64,000 nucleotides of DNA from Kappaphycus alvarezii (taxonomy: Eukaryota > Rhodophyta > Florideophyceae > Gigartinales > Solieriaceae): NCBI GenBank assembly GCA_002205965.3, contig NADL03000060.1:62001-126000 (forward strand), given 5' to 3'. Made by a program: the position numbers and the translations under genes. Positions within the stretch are counted from its first letter, which is position 1; every line of letters starts with the position of its first letter. Under the pieces are notes generated by a model that saw nothing but the letters and a program-made list of their open reading frames with translations, was not told where the DNA came from and ran no database searches. This document shows, piece by piece, positions 11,505 to 21,850 of the stretch.

Positions 11505-12323
11505 CTATATTAGGTCTTGAAGAAAAGTTTGAATGAAACTTTTCTTCTTATTTCTTGAGGGTGTTTCAGAGAGCTGATCAACGGGGAATTCCTCATTTTC
11601 CTCGTTCATGAGAACGGCATCGTTTCTCTGCGGCTGAGATTCCTTCAACTCTTCGCATATTCTTCTTTCTTCATCTAGCTGCCTTTGAATAATTTCACAT
11701 GTTGACTTCCATGCTACTTTTTGCTCTTCTGCTCGTAATAACTGGAGTTCTAAACCGGACTCCTCATTAGTTTTATCCTCGTTCAGGAGAGCGTCATGAA
11801 GGGCTTTGGACAAAACAAGTTTTTCAACTTTTCTTGCCTCTGCACTAAATTTGTTGCTTATATCCTTGCGGTGCCGCTTCCACGCCTTAATTTGTTCGTC
11901 AGAAACTTCTAATTGTCTATTCGCTCTGATTCTACCATTTCGTTTTGCCTTCAAAATCTCTGAAAAGTGCCGGTCCTGGAAGAAGTCTGTTTCTCGAATT
12001 TTCCTTTTTACGAGCGATCTATGTGCTTCTTTTGCAGCAGCAGCTAAATTACGAAAAGGGCGCTCTATCTGGTGGAGCTCAGTGCTATGACAAAGGTTTT
12101 TTTTTGCACAAAACGCCTCTACGAACTCTTCATGTCTTGTTGTCCTAACAGGGCAAATTTTCCTTGTTGCTACTTCTCTGTTTAGGATTCTGCGAGCTGA
12201 ATCCATTAGCAAATGATTGGGGTTTCGGAAGATCGAAGGGGTATTTTTCCAGTTATTAAAAGTATTAAATAAGAAAACAATCACTGAACGGACTTTGAAA
12301 GTAGTATTGTTTTCGGACTGCAA
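11505..12323 (-). CDS. hypothetical charged, coiled-coil-like protein (272 aa)
   Basis: This is the longest uninterrupted ORF in the left third and the only one with no sign of transposon origin. After about 40 residues rich in Asn and Phe, the product becomes strongly charged: EEFVEAFCAKKN, a basic stretch KRKIRETDFFQDRHFSEILKAKRNGRIRANR, then helical heptad-like runs (ELQLLRAEEQKVAWKS, IQRQLDEERRICEELKE) and a Lys/Phe-rich tail. This composition suggests a nuclear or scaffold-type protein with a C-terminal coiled coil, but I recognise no family. Met40 (MDSARRIL) is an alternative start. It could be a host gene or exon, or the ORF of an unknown element. No partner genes lie nearby. Confidence 0.5.
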   Translation of the reverse strand: MQSENNTTFKVRSVIVFLFNTFNNWKNTPSIFRNPNHLLMDSARRILNREVATRKICPVRTTRHEEFVEAFCAKKNLCHSTELHQIERPFRNLAAAAKEAHRSLVKRKIRETDFFQDRHFSEILKAKRNGRIRANRQLEVSDEQIKAWKRHRKDISNKFSAEARKVEKLVLSKALHDALLNEDKTNEESGLELQLLRAEEQKVAWKSTCEIIQRQLDEERRICEELKESQPQRNDAVLMNEENEEFPVDQLSETPSRNKKKSFIQTFLQDLI

Positions 12324-13024
12324 GAGTTAAGGGAAGTGACGTATGCAAAACTTAAATATCAATGCGAAAGACGAATAGAAAATCTTAAATAGCTATCAAA
12401 ATAGCTATGCTGATATTTCTTTGTAATTGTGCTAAAGATAGCATTTTTCGGGAATGGACTACATGTGGTATTAATTGGGCAATTCCATGCTTTTCCTTCT
12501 TTCAGGGACTGACACCCTCCACATTTCATTCTGTGAGCTAATGACGGGGAATTTCATTTATTATATACGTTTTCACCCTAAAGTCCAAAATAAAGGGATT
12601 GAAAATGAGCGTGGAAGGATTCGAATTCCAGAAAGCAATTTCTGAGGTAACATATGGTCGCCAACCTGCAAATCATAGCAAGAAATAGTTTCTTTTGAGT
12701 ACCCTTGACTTATGAAGTCTTTCAAGCATTGAAGGACCCAAAGCCCTTCGCCCTTTACTTTTCTAACATTTCCCCTTGTAGTTTATTCAAAATGAAATCG
12801 TTGTCTCCGATGCCTGTTGGACAACTAATAAATGTTTAAAAGTTAAAAATCTACTTCGTTCTCCTCATAAATGATCAATTAAGTGCGAAGTAGAAAACAC
12901 TTATTGGCAAAAGCATAAGAATAAGTACCGAAAGCGAACCTTGGGGCTCTGGTTTATCGTTTCGTTGGCCGAAGCTATAATTACATCAGAGGCCCAAACA
13001 ATTTCTGTTTCCTGATGACCTGGA
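12324..13024. other. AT-rich intergenic stretch
   Basis: No ORF of note and no match to other parts of the window. It separates the hypothetical ORF from the 3' end of the type B element. Confidence 0.6.
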
Positions 13025-13089
13025 AATGAGGGGGGGATGTGGGTGCTTTAATACTTGAAAGATATGGTCAGTGGTGCCCCGAATATCCT

Positions 13090-13960
13090 AGAAGGTTACG
13101 AGTAGTACCTCTTAATCCCTAAAAAGCCGACTCAAGGCCGCCTAGCAGGCGTGCTGCTATGGACATTATGGCCGCGACAGCTTACCTTTGGGTAAGCACC
13201 CCTCAGACCTTTCCATAGGTCTCCATCGGTTTAACGGCTACGTTCTACGCGACATCTGTTAGCACCAGACCCTAAAGGCGTCTGGTGCCAACCTCCGAGA
13301 GTGGATATAAGAATAATCACGAGTCTACCTCTCACGGAGGTTGCGATAAAAGACTTATATCTTCTACGCTTCGCAGAGACGGCCACATTGAGGGAGGTGA
13401 GCGGATTAATAGTGTGCACCCTCCTGTAGGAGGGCGCCAGGGCGTTGACGTAAGGGGGGTAGAGGGGTGGTTTACTGCGAGTAATGGAAAGGTTGGGAGT
13501 CCTCTGTACTTGTAATCAAACCATTGGCAGGACCTATAATGCAAGTGCTTGAGCGTGTGTACCAACTACAAAGTAGCTGGTAGACGTAAGTGATATCGAA
13601 CAAGTCCGTACTTTCATTGCTTCCAATCGCCCGGATGTCTGGCCTTGCGCGATGGAACCCGTTCCGAGGTTGTACAGCAGGATAGCGGGCCGCTTTCTGC
13701 AGGTCTTGCACGAAGAAGACGAATTAGCGATCGAATCTGCAAGATCTGTGCTCACCATAGCTACAGCGGAGAAGATGATCCCCGAAACGGTCGAGGATTT
13801 CGGGGCAGTTTCGTCTCGAGCACGGCACATCCGAAGGGAACAGCGGACTTGGAAGATGTATTGGAGCCACACCGCGAATTCACGGGAGTCAATATTGGTC
13901 TTGAGGCCGGGGTAAGGGGCGCAGTAGATCAATTACTTGGCACCAGGGAGGGCCATAAAG
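13090..13960 (-). pseudogene. type B C-terminal REL-like domain (B1)
   Basis: Downstream of the RT in the element. The best preserved part reads VNALAPSYRRVH, then KRRRYKSFIATS, GRLVIILISTLGGWH, and an Ala-rich helical tail that ends near 13140. The Lys/Arg-rich strand followed by a hydrophobic strand and GGW matches the C-terminal endonuclease-like region of RT proteins that read KR..Y....G..F.P.....GGW. It is the same module as in copies B2 and B3, with which it aligns residue by residue. It would nick the target and expose the primer for reverse transcription. Frames are broken. Confidence 0.6.
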
Positions 13961-14115
13961 GCGGGGAATGCCTGCCTTCCTTGATCCCAGGGAGGAATAC
14001 TTTCCTATACTGCAGCATGGATTGCGTCATTTAGTTTCATTTACGATGGTGTGGAACGCTAGCAAAAGGCGCTAAATGGGAGAATCCTTGACTGCAGAAA
14101 GAAAAGTAACCAGTT

Positions 14116-15500
14116 TCAGTGGGCGTCCATATCGCGGTTGTATGTGGCGAGGCTGCTAATAGGAGAGGGTAGAACAACTTTGCATATACTGTTGGTGGCC
14201 GAGCTGGAAGCGAGGAAGGCGACTGCGGTGATGTTCTTAGAGGAAGAGAATCCGATCCCATGGCAGGGCCGCTTCGCATCCAGTGACTTCACTGAAAGTT
14301 GGAGTTTACGGAAGACCTCCGAATCCAGAACACTCTCTGCCAGTGTACGTACGAAACGCTCCATCATATCTTCGAACATAGCAGCGCCCTCTGCGATGGA
14401 TGACTTCTGGACTGTGGGCAGCAGGTAGCCGAGTTTGCAGACCCGAAAGCAATTTCGAAGCAGCTGGAGCGCTATTTGTGTATTAACGAGGTCGATGATG
14501 GCCTCGAGGAACAGGTCGAGGAACTGAATGTGGGTAGTGAAAGTTCTCTTGGTGAAGGTCTCTGAGCCGACAGCCGCGTTAAGGACGAGTGTGCCCTCAC
14601 TATACCCTTGTTTGAGGACCTTTGGGTTCAGGCGCTGCACGGATTCTGGTGGGGCCGTCGGCCACCAGACTGCATTTTGGAAAAGAGGGATGCAAACCCC
14701 TCGTGGTGGAGTCAAGAGACGAGAGTATTTTAACTGCGCGGCGGAGTTGATCGTGGCGCGCAGTGATGTACCCGTATTCATGGGACCGGAGTTGAAGAAG
14801 CATGAGGCCCATTTGTTCGTTTTCCTCGTCTTGGGAACTTCCAGGTTTCTGAATCTTGATTGTAGCGGGGTGCAAAACCAAGTCGAAGAGGAGGCCGCCG
14901 AGGTTTTCCCCTTGTTGCGTCTCCTGCATGCTTCTGCTAGTAAGGAGACCGATCCACAGGTATGCTGGCTCGAGAGCATAGGAGTACGAGACCTGCGGTA
15001 GTAATTCCGAAAGGAAGGTCCTGACGGCTTCCAAAAAAGCAGCGTGACTGCACAGTTTAAACGCCTTTTTCAAGTCTGCAGTCAGCATGCAGTATGCGGA
15101 ATCCGTTCCGAACTTTTGAACAACCCGCCGAAAGCCGTGGACAAATGTGTCGGTTCCAGCTCGGATGGCTATCCCTATTTGGAGGGGCTGAAGGTACTCG
15201 GCTGCCTTCGGGGTAGCTGCTGCCTACGAATCTACGTAGCGTCACAGCTGCAGCGATTGGTCTGGGTGTTTTGTCCTTTTTGACCAACGGGTTAAGGGGC
15301 GCGCCCTCTATCGACGGAGCCAGATCTGCGGGGCTCTACCTGCGGGAAGAATGTTCATCACCGTTGTCAGTGCAACTAAGAATCCTAGCTGTCCAGATGA
15401 AGATGGGGCACCCAAAAAGCCAAATTACATGAGATGGTCGAGGGTTAGAAACTCCGGCGGAGGATCCATTTGTAAACCCTCTGATAACACTAAGGACGTC
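14116..15500 (-). pseudogene. type B reverse transcriptase domain (B1)
   Basis: RT motifs in order on the minus strand, spread over two or three frames: PEEDVLSVIRGFTNGSSAG (fingers), KKDKTPRPIAAAVTLRRFVG (motif 2), MLTADLKKAFK (motif A, Asp present), ETQQGENLGGLLFDLVLHP (motif B, where the family reads QQGDPLG), then a remnant of motif C in which the YxDD box has become YGYI. A thumb-like helical region follows (QKSSIAEGAAMFEDMMERF, NITAVAFLASSSATNS). The GGLLF form of motif B differs from the GPLLF of type A, which supports a separate lineage. It is inactive. Confidence 0.78.
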
Positions 15501-15505
15501 CTCCT

Positions 15506-16040
15506 CAGGGGGGAAAGTTTTGGGTGTTTTACTCTTGGAAGATATATCCGATCTATCCCATGGTTTTCCAGACAACCACAATCGACTCAAAAAGGTTATA
15601 CCCACACAGTAGAGGGGAAGGCCCTACGCTCCCTAAAAGGTTACCTTCAGGCTAGCCATCAAGCAGGCCGCATTGGACATAACGGCTGCTGCAGCGTGCC
15701 ATTCCATCAAAACCCCTGAAACTTTGCGTACGTCTCCAATGCCCTTACGGCCGCGTTTCTTGCCACTTCGTTTCGCACTGCACATGCATCCGGGTGCCAC
15801 CCTCCAAGAGTTGAGAATGGCACAGGCACGAGCCTACCTTGGGTGGAGGTCACGAAAAAAGATTGACATCTTCTCTGCTTTGCAGTTCGCGCTGCATTTA
15901 AAAAGGAAATCAGGTTGAAGTCCCTTACTCTTCTGTTGGAGGGAGCGAGGGAATTCACGAAGGTAACATAAGAAAAGTCTGCCCTCCCGCTGTTTCTCAT
16001 TACTTGGATGTCGGATCTCGTGGAGTGGAGACAATGACAC
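15506..16040 (-). mobile_element. type B retrotransposon 3' end, copy B2 (5' truncated)
   Basis: It contains the REL C-terminus (FVNSLAPSNRRVR, AKQRRCQSFFVTS, GRLVPVPFSTLGGWH at 15707-16000) and the 3' UTR down to the C-run at about 15508-15514. The lack of RT shows 5' truncation, normal for target-primed retrotransposition. It sits inside or next to the RT of B1, just upstream of codons PEEDVLSV. No clear target duplication was found, because the 5' edge near 16040 is uncertain. The 3' UTR here gives the longest reference for the short retrocopies: motifs CTTTTTGAGTCGATTGTGG, ATAGATCGGATATATC and CCAAGAGTAAAACACCC. Confidence 0.7.
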
Positions 16041-16234
16041 GGCTCTCCGACAGGAAGACGAGCAGCTCCCCCGAGGCCTTTTCCGAGAAGGGTTAGTTAC
16101 CGATCATGTCAGCTGACCCTGTGGGCTCTATGCAAGCAGCACATGAGATGATAGCCATGTACACTGATCGTTTTCGGGCAATTCATTCTCAGCCATGGCG
16201 TTCCAGGGTGAGAATGTCGGATTTTCCGTAGTAT

Positions 16235-16797
16235 TTAAGCCACTGGTCGGGATAAACCGTCAAGAGAAGATATACGCAGGACCAATTACTCCAATAAGGA
16301 GGTGCTGCGAGCAACCAAAGTGCTATCGCGGTATAGTTGACCGAATAAAAAGAGGTGGGCAAGGGCGACAGTTTAGGGGACTACAAGCAAGTATAGAAGA
16401 GGTAGTGTATACCACTGCTGCTTTGTGACCAGCCAAAAAATGGTTCTTGGGTTTGAAGTTGACTTTCAACTTCCTACTACTCGGTACTTGGCTTGAAGTT
16501 GACTGCCAACGTGCTTGACTTCCACAATAGGAAACAGCTTACTCAGCTTATATAGACTTTTTGTCTATCCCTCAAGTCTCAAAAAAACATACTAAGTACA
16601 GCAAAATGCATCAAATGGAATCGTGTGAGCGAGAAAGAATAATAGCAGATAACATCAGGATAAATATCTAGATTTTTTCCTTACAATCTTAATTGTCGAG
16701 ATCAGAGATGAACTGTTCCTCCACAATATTCATTTCAACCAAGCAGTCCCACAAATATATCCGCTAACGGCTTAAAATTCTCTATTTCCACCTGGCA
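16235..16797 (-). mobile_element. acidic-protein element, copy 4 (5' truncated)
   Basis: It keeps only the last 25-30 codons of the acidic-protein ORF (remains of QVEIENF..LADI at 16700-16797) and the whole 3' region, including the AAGTTG...CAACTT hairpin. It ends at the common terminus seen in copies 1-3 (ACGATTTAYCCCTATCA, minus strand, near 16240). The intact 3' end with a lost 5' end is the pattern of a retroposon. It abuts a type A endonuclease fragment on the right. Confidence 0.6.
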
Positions 16798-17135
16798 GAT
16801 ATTATATCGTAGTAAGTGCCATAATGACTACTTTTCTCGCGCTCTGTGAGTGTGGTTGTCTGGGAAACTATTGGATAGATCTGATATATCTTCCAAGGGT
16901 AAAGCACCCAGACCTTTCCCCCTGTCAGTGACGCGGAATCGCCTTTGGTAACCATACGTGGCGAGACGTGGCGGCGAGTGGAACGGTGAGCAACAGTAAC
17001 GTCGACTGCGATATCAGTACTATAAAGGCTATAGGCAGCGGGAATGTAGATGTCCATTCGTACGGCGGAGAACTTGGAAAATAGAAGAGAATTGAAATCC
17101 GCCCTAGTGTACGTTGAGAAATGTCTTTCATTCAA
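16798..17135 (-). pseudogene. type A REL endonuclease fragment (A4)
   Basis: The reading frame SAVRMDIYIPAAYSLYSTDIAVDVTVAHRS matches the REL core of element A1 (RMDIYIAAAYGL..DIAFDVTVA) and continues with LTEREKSSHYGTYYD as in A1. It is interrupted by a 69-bp retrocopy of the type B end (16853-16921) and stops where acidic-protein copy 4 begins. The Arg-x-Asp and Asp-x-Thr-Val positions are retained. It is a small fossil. Confidence 0.75.
16853..16921 (+). mobile_element. 69-bp retrocopy of the type B 3' end
   Basis: The sequence runs from TGGTTGTCTGGG to the C-rich terminus CCTTTCCCCC and matches the B2 3' UTR. It lies inside the type A endonuclease frame and is flanked by 9-bp repeats CTGTGAGTG (16844-16852) and CTGTCAGTG (16922-16930), which differ at one base. 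Confidence 0.8.
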
Positions 17136-17395
17136 AAAGTTTCATGAAATATTCTAGATAATGATATAGAACTTGCTGCTTCCAGAAAAATATGTACCAA
17201 AAGCTCGAAATCTGCCTTTCACTGTTTTGATCTCTTTTGTTTTCAGGGAATCGGCGTGCCTTAGTAAGAATTACTGGTCTTCCTCCTAAAGCTTGTCTAC
17301 TGGCTTTCGTTTCCTGTGAAAGATATACACACACGGTAAAACTACTTTTTGTTCCAAAGGGTTGGGTTTCCGGAATCCTTGCACGTCTTCGCCTT

Positions 17396-17766
17396 TCACC
17401 TCATCCACTGAAGATACGGCCCTAGTTTCTTCACCATTACTGTGTCAGTATGACCTTTTTTAGTTGATTGTGGTTGTCCGGGAAACCATGGGATAGATCG
17501 ATATATCCTCCAAGAGTAAAACACCCAAACCTTTCCCGATACGGCCCTCAGCGAATTGTCCGCCAAGATGACTAAACCACTTGGTTGGATATCTTCGGTA
17601 ACAATCTCATGCACTGCTTGAATGGCCGAGAGCGAATCCACCGTCCCGACCCCAAGGGTAAAATTCTCACGTCGTATTTGGTAAAAGAAGCCCGACACAC
17701 GGTCTTCCAGCCCCATCCTAGCGGGAAACCTTGCGCAAGGCAAGATATCAGGGCTGTAAGAATCAT
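17396..17766 (-). pseudogene. RT-like coding fragment
   Basis: A 115-codon frame whose second half (LGVGTVDSLSAIQAVHEIV...GLVILADNSLRAV) resembles the stretch of types A and B just before and at RT motif A (GVGVKNG..AIHSVRR...VQIDARNAF). It is cut by a 114-bp retrocopy of the type B end at 17424-17537. The rightward continuation (to about 17930) is in mixed frames with nothing clear. The identification as RT is tentative. Confidence 0.4.
17424..17537 (+). mobile_element. 114-bp retrocopy of the type B 3' end
   Basis: It matches the B2 3' UTR further upstream than the other short copies (TTACTGTGT, GACCTTTTTAG..GATTGTGG) and ends at CCTTTCCC. It is flanked by perfect 11-bp direct repeats GATACGGCCCT at 17413-17423 and 17538-17548. 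Confidence 0.82.
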
Positions 17767-17951
17767 CGAAGGGACAGACTTCTTCGATCTAACATTTGTA
17801 AATTCGCAATCTCTCTCAAATACACGGGTCCGATATTTAAAACCCTTGACATCTCTGACCCCGCGGCAGTGTCAAAGCTCAGAAAGCATCAAGATTTTAT
17901 CACCATGCATGCCAGTTCCCGACTGATCTCTGTGCCATGATCCACTCTTGA

Positions 17952-18000
17952 AGAGGAATGGTTTCTGTGCTGTACTCTTGGAAGATATATTCGATCTATG
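17952..18000 (-). mobile_element. 49-bp retrocopy of the type B 3' end
   Basis: The minus-strand reading ATAGATCGAATATATCTTCC..AAGAGTA matches the last part of the type B 3' UTR with a few substitutions. It is flanked by 7-bp repeats CTCTTGA at 17945-17951 and 18001-18007. It is shorter and more diverged than the other copies. Confidence 0.6.
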
Positions 18001-18330
18001 CTCTTGAGTTATGTCACCCCGACTCTTGAAAGATGGTGTAACACAGGAAATGGTCCTCCCCTCGTATAATACAGAAAATGGTCCTCCCAAAGGGACCAGC
18101 AACTCACAACGATCTCGCCCCTGACTCCGCTTACCGTCCTTTCCAAATTTGTCTACCATCCTCCCTAGATATTTTAATACTGTATCCTCTCCTCCAAATC
18201 AGCGTTTTACGTCTTTTTTATCTACCTTCTTCATCAAATTTACTCCTTATGTAGAAATTTCACGCAAATGCGCTACTGCAATTTCGATTTTAACTTTTTA
18301 GTACCGACTCTGGTCCGCCTCTAAGGTGTA

Positions 18331-18340
18331 CTTAAACCCA
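18331..18340 (+). promoter_or_regulatory. TATA-like box of the acidic-protein element, copy 1
   Basis: CTTAAACCCA lies 113 bp before the ATG at 18445. Copy 3 has TTTAAACCCC at the same distance from its ATG, and copy 2 has CTATTTAAA about 110 bp upstream. Conservation of motif and spacing suggests a core promoter. Confidence 0.45.
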
Positions 18341-18444
18341 TTTTACCCAACTTTTTTAAGATCCACCAACCCCTACACACACTACCCTCCCTCTCGCACC
18401 CTCTACCCTCCATCCACAATCGCCGCACTCCATTTACAACCAAA

Positions 18445-19050
18445 ATGAACAACCTTCGCCCCTCCGCTTCCATCACCAAAAATCGCCACCCCCGCCCCCT
18501 AAACTCCATTCCCCTACTCCCTTTCGGACCTACTGACCGCGATGACTACCTACGCCGAAAAACCAAAAAAAATGTGATCGAATTCGTGCGTCGCTTGTTC
18601 GTCGAGGAGGAGGCAGAGGAGGTACCTGAGGGGCAGGAGTGGGAAGTCGAGGAGGGAGCTGGGGAGACCTTCGAGGATTGGGCAGCCCCGTAATTGGTCT
18701 ACGAGGTTAACGATGAGGGGGATGAGGACGAGGAGGATGAGGACGAGGACGAGGATGAGGACGAGGACGAGGAGGATTAGGGAAAGGGAGGCATGGGAAG
18801 TGTTGGAATGGTAGGGCCCATGCTGGACGGCAATGACCAATTGGTTCCGACGCTGGAACCGGATGGGAGCATCTTTAGTTTTTTAGATATCTCCCAGGAG
18901 GAAATAGAGAATTTTAAGCCGTTCGCGGATATTTGTGGGGAGTGCTTGTGTGGAATGGATACTTTTGGGGAATTTTTTTGGCTCTGTTTTAGAGGATTAA
19001 TACATTTAGGAAGAAATATAGATATTTATCTTGATAGTATCTACCGTTAG
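18445..19050 (+). pseudogene. acidic-protein ORF, copy 1 (stop-interrupted)
   Basis: It starts MNNLRPSASITKNR, continues PLLPFGPTDRDDYLRRKTKKNVIEF, RRLFVEEEAEEV and GETFEDWAAP, then meets TAA at 18691. After the stop the same coding pattern resumes: a long Asp/Glu run (18715-18778), GSVGMVGPMLD, VPTLEPDGSIFSFLDIS, EEIENFKPFADICGECL. The order is a basic helix, a Glu-rich segment, a DE repeat and a conserved C-terminal block with Cys-Gly-x-Cys. I recognise no family. The acidic tract suggests a nuclear or chaperone-like protein, but that is a guess. Copy 3 has the same TAA at the same place; copy 2 has Glu there. Confidence 0.6.
18715..18778 (+). repeat. GA-rich acidic codon repeat
   Basis: Imperfect tandem GAGGAC/GATGAG units encode Asp and Glu only. 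Length and register differ among copies 1, 2 and 3, as expected for a slippage-prone minisatellite inside the ORF. Confidence 0.8.
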
Positions 19051-19696
19051 TTTTTCTCGTTCACACGATCCAATTTGATGCATTTTATGGTTCTTTGTAT
19101 GTTTGCTTGAAACTTTAAGTTAGGCAAAAATTCTATATAAGCTGAGTAATCTGCTTCCCCTTATGGAGGTCAAGCGACTTGGCAGACAACTTCAAGTCAA
19201 GTCCCGAGTAGTAGGAAGCCGGGAGTCAACTTCAGACCCAAGAAATATTTTTCCTACGGCGATCTCAGAGCATCGGTGGTAGACCCTGCTCCTTCTATAC
19301 TTGCTTGTGGCTCTCTCAACTGGCTTCCTTATCTTTCCCCTTTTGTTGTTTCAACTATACCACGGTGGCAACTTTGTCGCTTGCAAGACCTCCTTCTTGG
19401 AGTAATTGGTTCTGTCTCCCTTCTCCCGACGATTTATCCCTATCAAAAAGGTCCTCATTTGGATATTCGTGAACCAACAAAGCGTTCTCCCTTGAATCAC
19501 TTGTATGCTTGTTTGCACTACCTGTATGGTTTTGTCCTACTTTTTGTACCGTCTAATGTCTGTCTCGACAGAGTTTGGCCTATTTTATAGTTAATTAGAA
19601 GTACCGAAGCTTGTGGATGCGTTTTACAGAATCCACTGTGTTCACCTTCAGTTCTTCGAAGCTTCCTCAACTGTTACGTATTAAATAGTGTTATTT

Positions 19697-20225
19697 ATGG
19701 GGCCAGTCCAATCTGTTTGATATCCTCCTGTCTTCGGTTAGTTTGGGATTCAAAGAGTCTACCGTGGACTGACGGCAAAGGAAACTAAGAAAGGTTTATA
19801 GTCGCCGTGAATGACTCGGAGGAGTTTCATGGCTCGCTTCTCGACACCAGTTCTAACAAGCTTGCTCCTCAAATCCAAGGGATTGTGCTAGACTCCCAGC
19901 TCTATGGTCAGGCTGTTGACCTTATTGCAGAGATAACTAACGAGCAGTTAAAAGGTGAGAACAGTGTGCATTTGATTGTTGATGCTGTGTACCAACGAGA
20001 CTCCTTATCTTTCAATAGCGAGGCATTTGATAGATTCAACTCACTACTAGGTCACTTCCGGAAATATTAATCAATTGGTGTATCATGCAGTAAATCCGCA
20101 AATTCGGCAAAACCAATGGGAAAATCAGGTGTCACAAAAACACTTCTAAAAATTGAAGAAACGTTGAGTTTAATTACAGATGACTATGATACTGTTGTAA
20201 AAGACTGTGTAACACATCAAACATT
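19697..20225 (+). pseudogene. copia-2 gag, amino half
   Basis: It begins ATGGGGCCAG like the MGP start of copia-1 gag. WDSKSLPWTDGKG is the counterpart of WDLRTAPWTDGKG in copia-1, and NKLAPQIQGIVLDSQLYGQAVDL matches its NKVPKAVQGLVLQSQLFGRALDI. Several shifts and stops break it. Similarity is lost at about 20225, where the Harbinger element starts. Confidence 0.75.
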
Positions 20226-21850
20226 CACCTTTTCCTAAAATTCAAGGTGATTGCGTAGAATCCCAATCAGTTCCAGTCGGGGCACGGAACTGCATGTTCA
20301 CAGGGCTTCGGCGCTTCTCGCGATACTTCGACTGTACGCGCTTGCACTTTTAAACACGCGCCTGTCCAATATTGTACCACCTGTTTTTGATTTTGTTGAA
20401 CATGCGGCCGTCGTCCTCGCGGAGCGGATTACAGCGCACGTGGAAGTTTGTGAGCGCCAAACATAGACGAAATATGACATCGTAGTTAGACTCAGACCAC
20501 TTGTACTTGCATCCAATCACATTCCACATCGTGCATAGAAGACCAAAGTAGTTTTCAACCAGCACGCGGTCACTGGATATATGACGGTTCTCGGTAGCTT
20601 GCGCGGGCGTGAGCACGCCATTTTTTTGGCTTTTTCGTAGGATGAATACTGCGCGAGAACTCCTGACGCACCTTGGAATCCCTTGTCAACCAGCACTGCC
20701 CAGTGCCTGGGATACTTGGCAGATATATGCCCGTCGTCCTCCCACTCCTTCTCGTCACCCAGTTTAAGTAGCATCTTCTTGTGAAACCAGCTCATCTCCT
20801 GGAACATAGTCAAGTCGTTCTTGCTTCCTGGTTCATGGCCGCTGCAGCATATTGCCAGCCCATTCGGAAGCACTGACACCTCAACTTTGTACCCATACTG
20901 TCCATGCTTCTTGCTAAATTAAAGCTTACCTTCAGCCAGGCTTCCAGACGGGCGGTAAGAAGTCTGAAATGTGACGTAAGTTGCGTACCGCGCCATCGGA
21001 TAGTTCTTAAACTGCTTTCCCTCTTCCTTGAGGGCAGACATGGTGTCCTTGTTCGCATGATAATCTACGTAAATCTCACAAATAATGTCCACAATCTTGC
21101 GAATGTAATTCATAATCAAGCGTTCGAACGTAGAGGTTTTGATATCGAACATTTTAGCTAGAAAACCCTATTGCTCGCCGTGCTTCAGCACCCCGAGTGT
21201 CATGAAGAGAATATCCTTTGGGAAGTGCGGACTTTTCCTCCCTCTATCAGTACAGAACTCTTTCACAATGTAGTCCTCGAACTTGTACCAGATGGCTTCG
21301 AATTGACTCGGGTCGAAGTTAGTCATTTCGACTATGCCCTTTGAAGATCCTTGTTCGTAGAACCCCATCAAAGATAGGGGACGGTGTGTCGTGCTCCTCG
21401 TCCGTGTCCTCCTTGAGCGGGCGGGAGTCCTCATCCCCTAGCACGTTTTCCTTCTCGATAGCCGCATCGACGAGGAGGGTTAGAGCTCGTGCGGCTTGGT
21501 CCCGGGAGAAGGCCATCGAAGCTTGTGCAGTGTGGGCAGTAGAGGTAGTTTGGGGGCTTGGGAAGAAAGGGGGAGAACAGAGCAAATAGTAGTGTGTTTT
21601 GAATGATGGCGTGCAAACCCTGGCTTTGCGCGCCTATATATTTCCGAAAGGATTCAGTGATCTCCGAAATTGCCCGCCTTTTTCGGATTACACCGCGTGT
21701 TTGCGGTATAGCACACTGATCTCTTAGTTTGCCACGTATTTTGGCGGGATGGTGGAGGTTTTATTAAACGCGCATTTTTTCGAAAATTACTTTGCATTTT
21801 TAGCTTTGCATGATGCCCCTGTAAATCTGGCATGATATTTCATATTTTAA
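20226..21850 (-). mobile_element. Harbinger-like DNA transposon inside copia-2 gag
   Basis: A 1.2-kb transposase ORF on the minus strand with short flanks. The coding similarity of copia-2 gag stops on one side and resumes on the other, so this block is an insertion. I could not fix the terminal inverted repeats or the 3-bp target duplication, so the ends are approximate (within about 50 bp). Confidence 0.65.
20298..21516 (-). pseudogene. Harbinger/DDE_4-type transposase
   Basis: The likely start is MAFSRDQAARAL at 21516. Recognisable parts in order are FEAIWYKFEDYI, MSALKEEGKQFKNYP, YVTFQTSYRPSGSLAEGKL, KHGQYGYKVEVSVLPNGLAI, HEPGSKNDLTMF, WAVLVDKGFQGA and DRVLVENYFGLLCTMW. In this family the acidic residues sit at D-V-T-F, V-D-K-G and V-E-N. 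The second and third are kept, but the first Asp is Tyr (ATYVTF; a GAC to TAC change). Frameshifts near 21400, 21180, 20920 and 20590 and a stop after GEQ split the protein. It would have cut and joined element ends. Confidence 0.82.

Larger units (their letters stand above)
13025..15505 (-). mobile_element. type B RT-REL retrotransposon, copy B1 (5' part missing)
   Basis: A non-LTR element on the minus strand. From right to left it has RT fingers, palm and thumb, then a REL-like C-terminal domain, then a 3' UTR ending in a C-run at about 13025-13031 (minus-strand reading ...AAAGCACCCACATCCCCCC). That end matches the 3' end of copy B2 and of the short retrocopies elsewhere. No LTRs are present. 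The 5' side is cut at about 15505, where B2 is inserted. Many stops and shifts make it a fossil. Confidence 0.75.
18087..19444 (+). mobile_element. acidic-protein element, copy 1
   Basis: A 1.36-kb unit repeated at 34507-35780 (inverted), 55350-56745 and, truncated, at 16235-16797. It has a 5' region with a TATA-like box, a single acidic ORF, a 3' region with an AAGTTG/CAACTT hairpin, and the terminus GACGATTTATCCCTATCA. The flanks AAAATGGTCCTC (18075-18086) and AAAAAGGTCCTC (19445-19456) match at 11 of 12 bases, consistent with a target duplication. No RT, transposase, LTR or inverted terminal repeats are visible, so it is probably non-autonomous. It lies at the 5' edge of copia-2. Confidence 0.65.
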
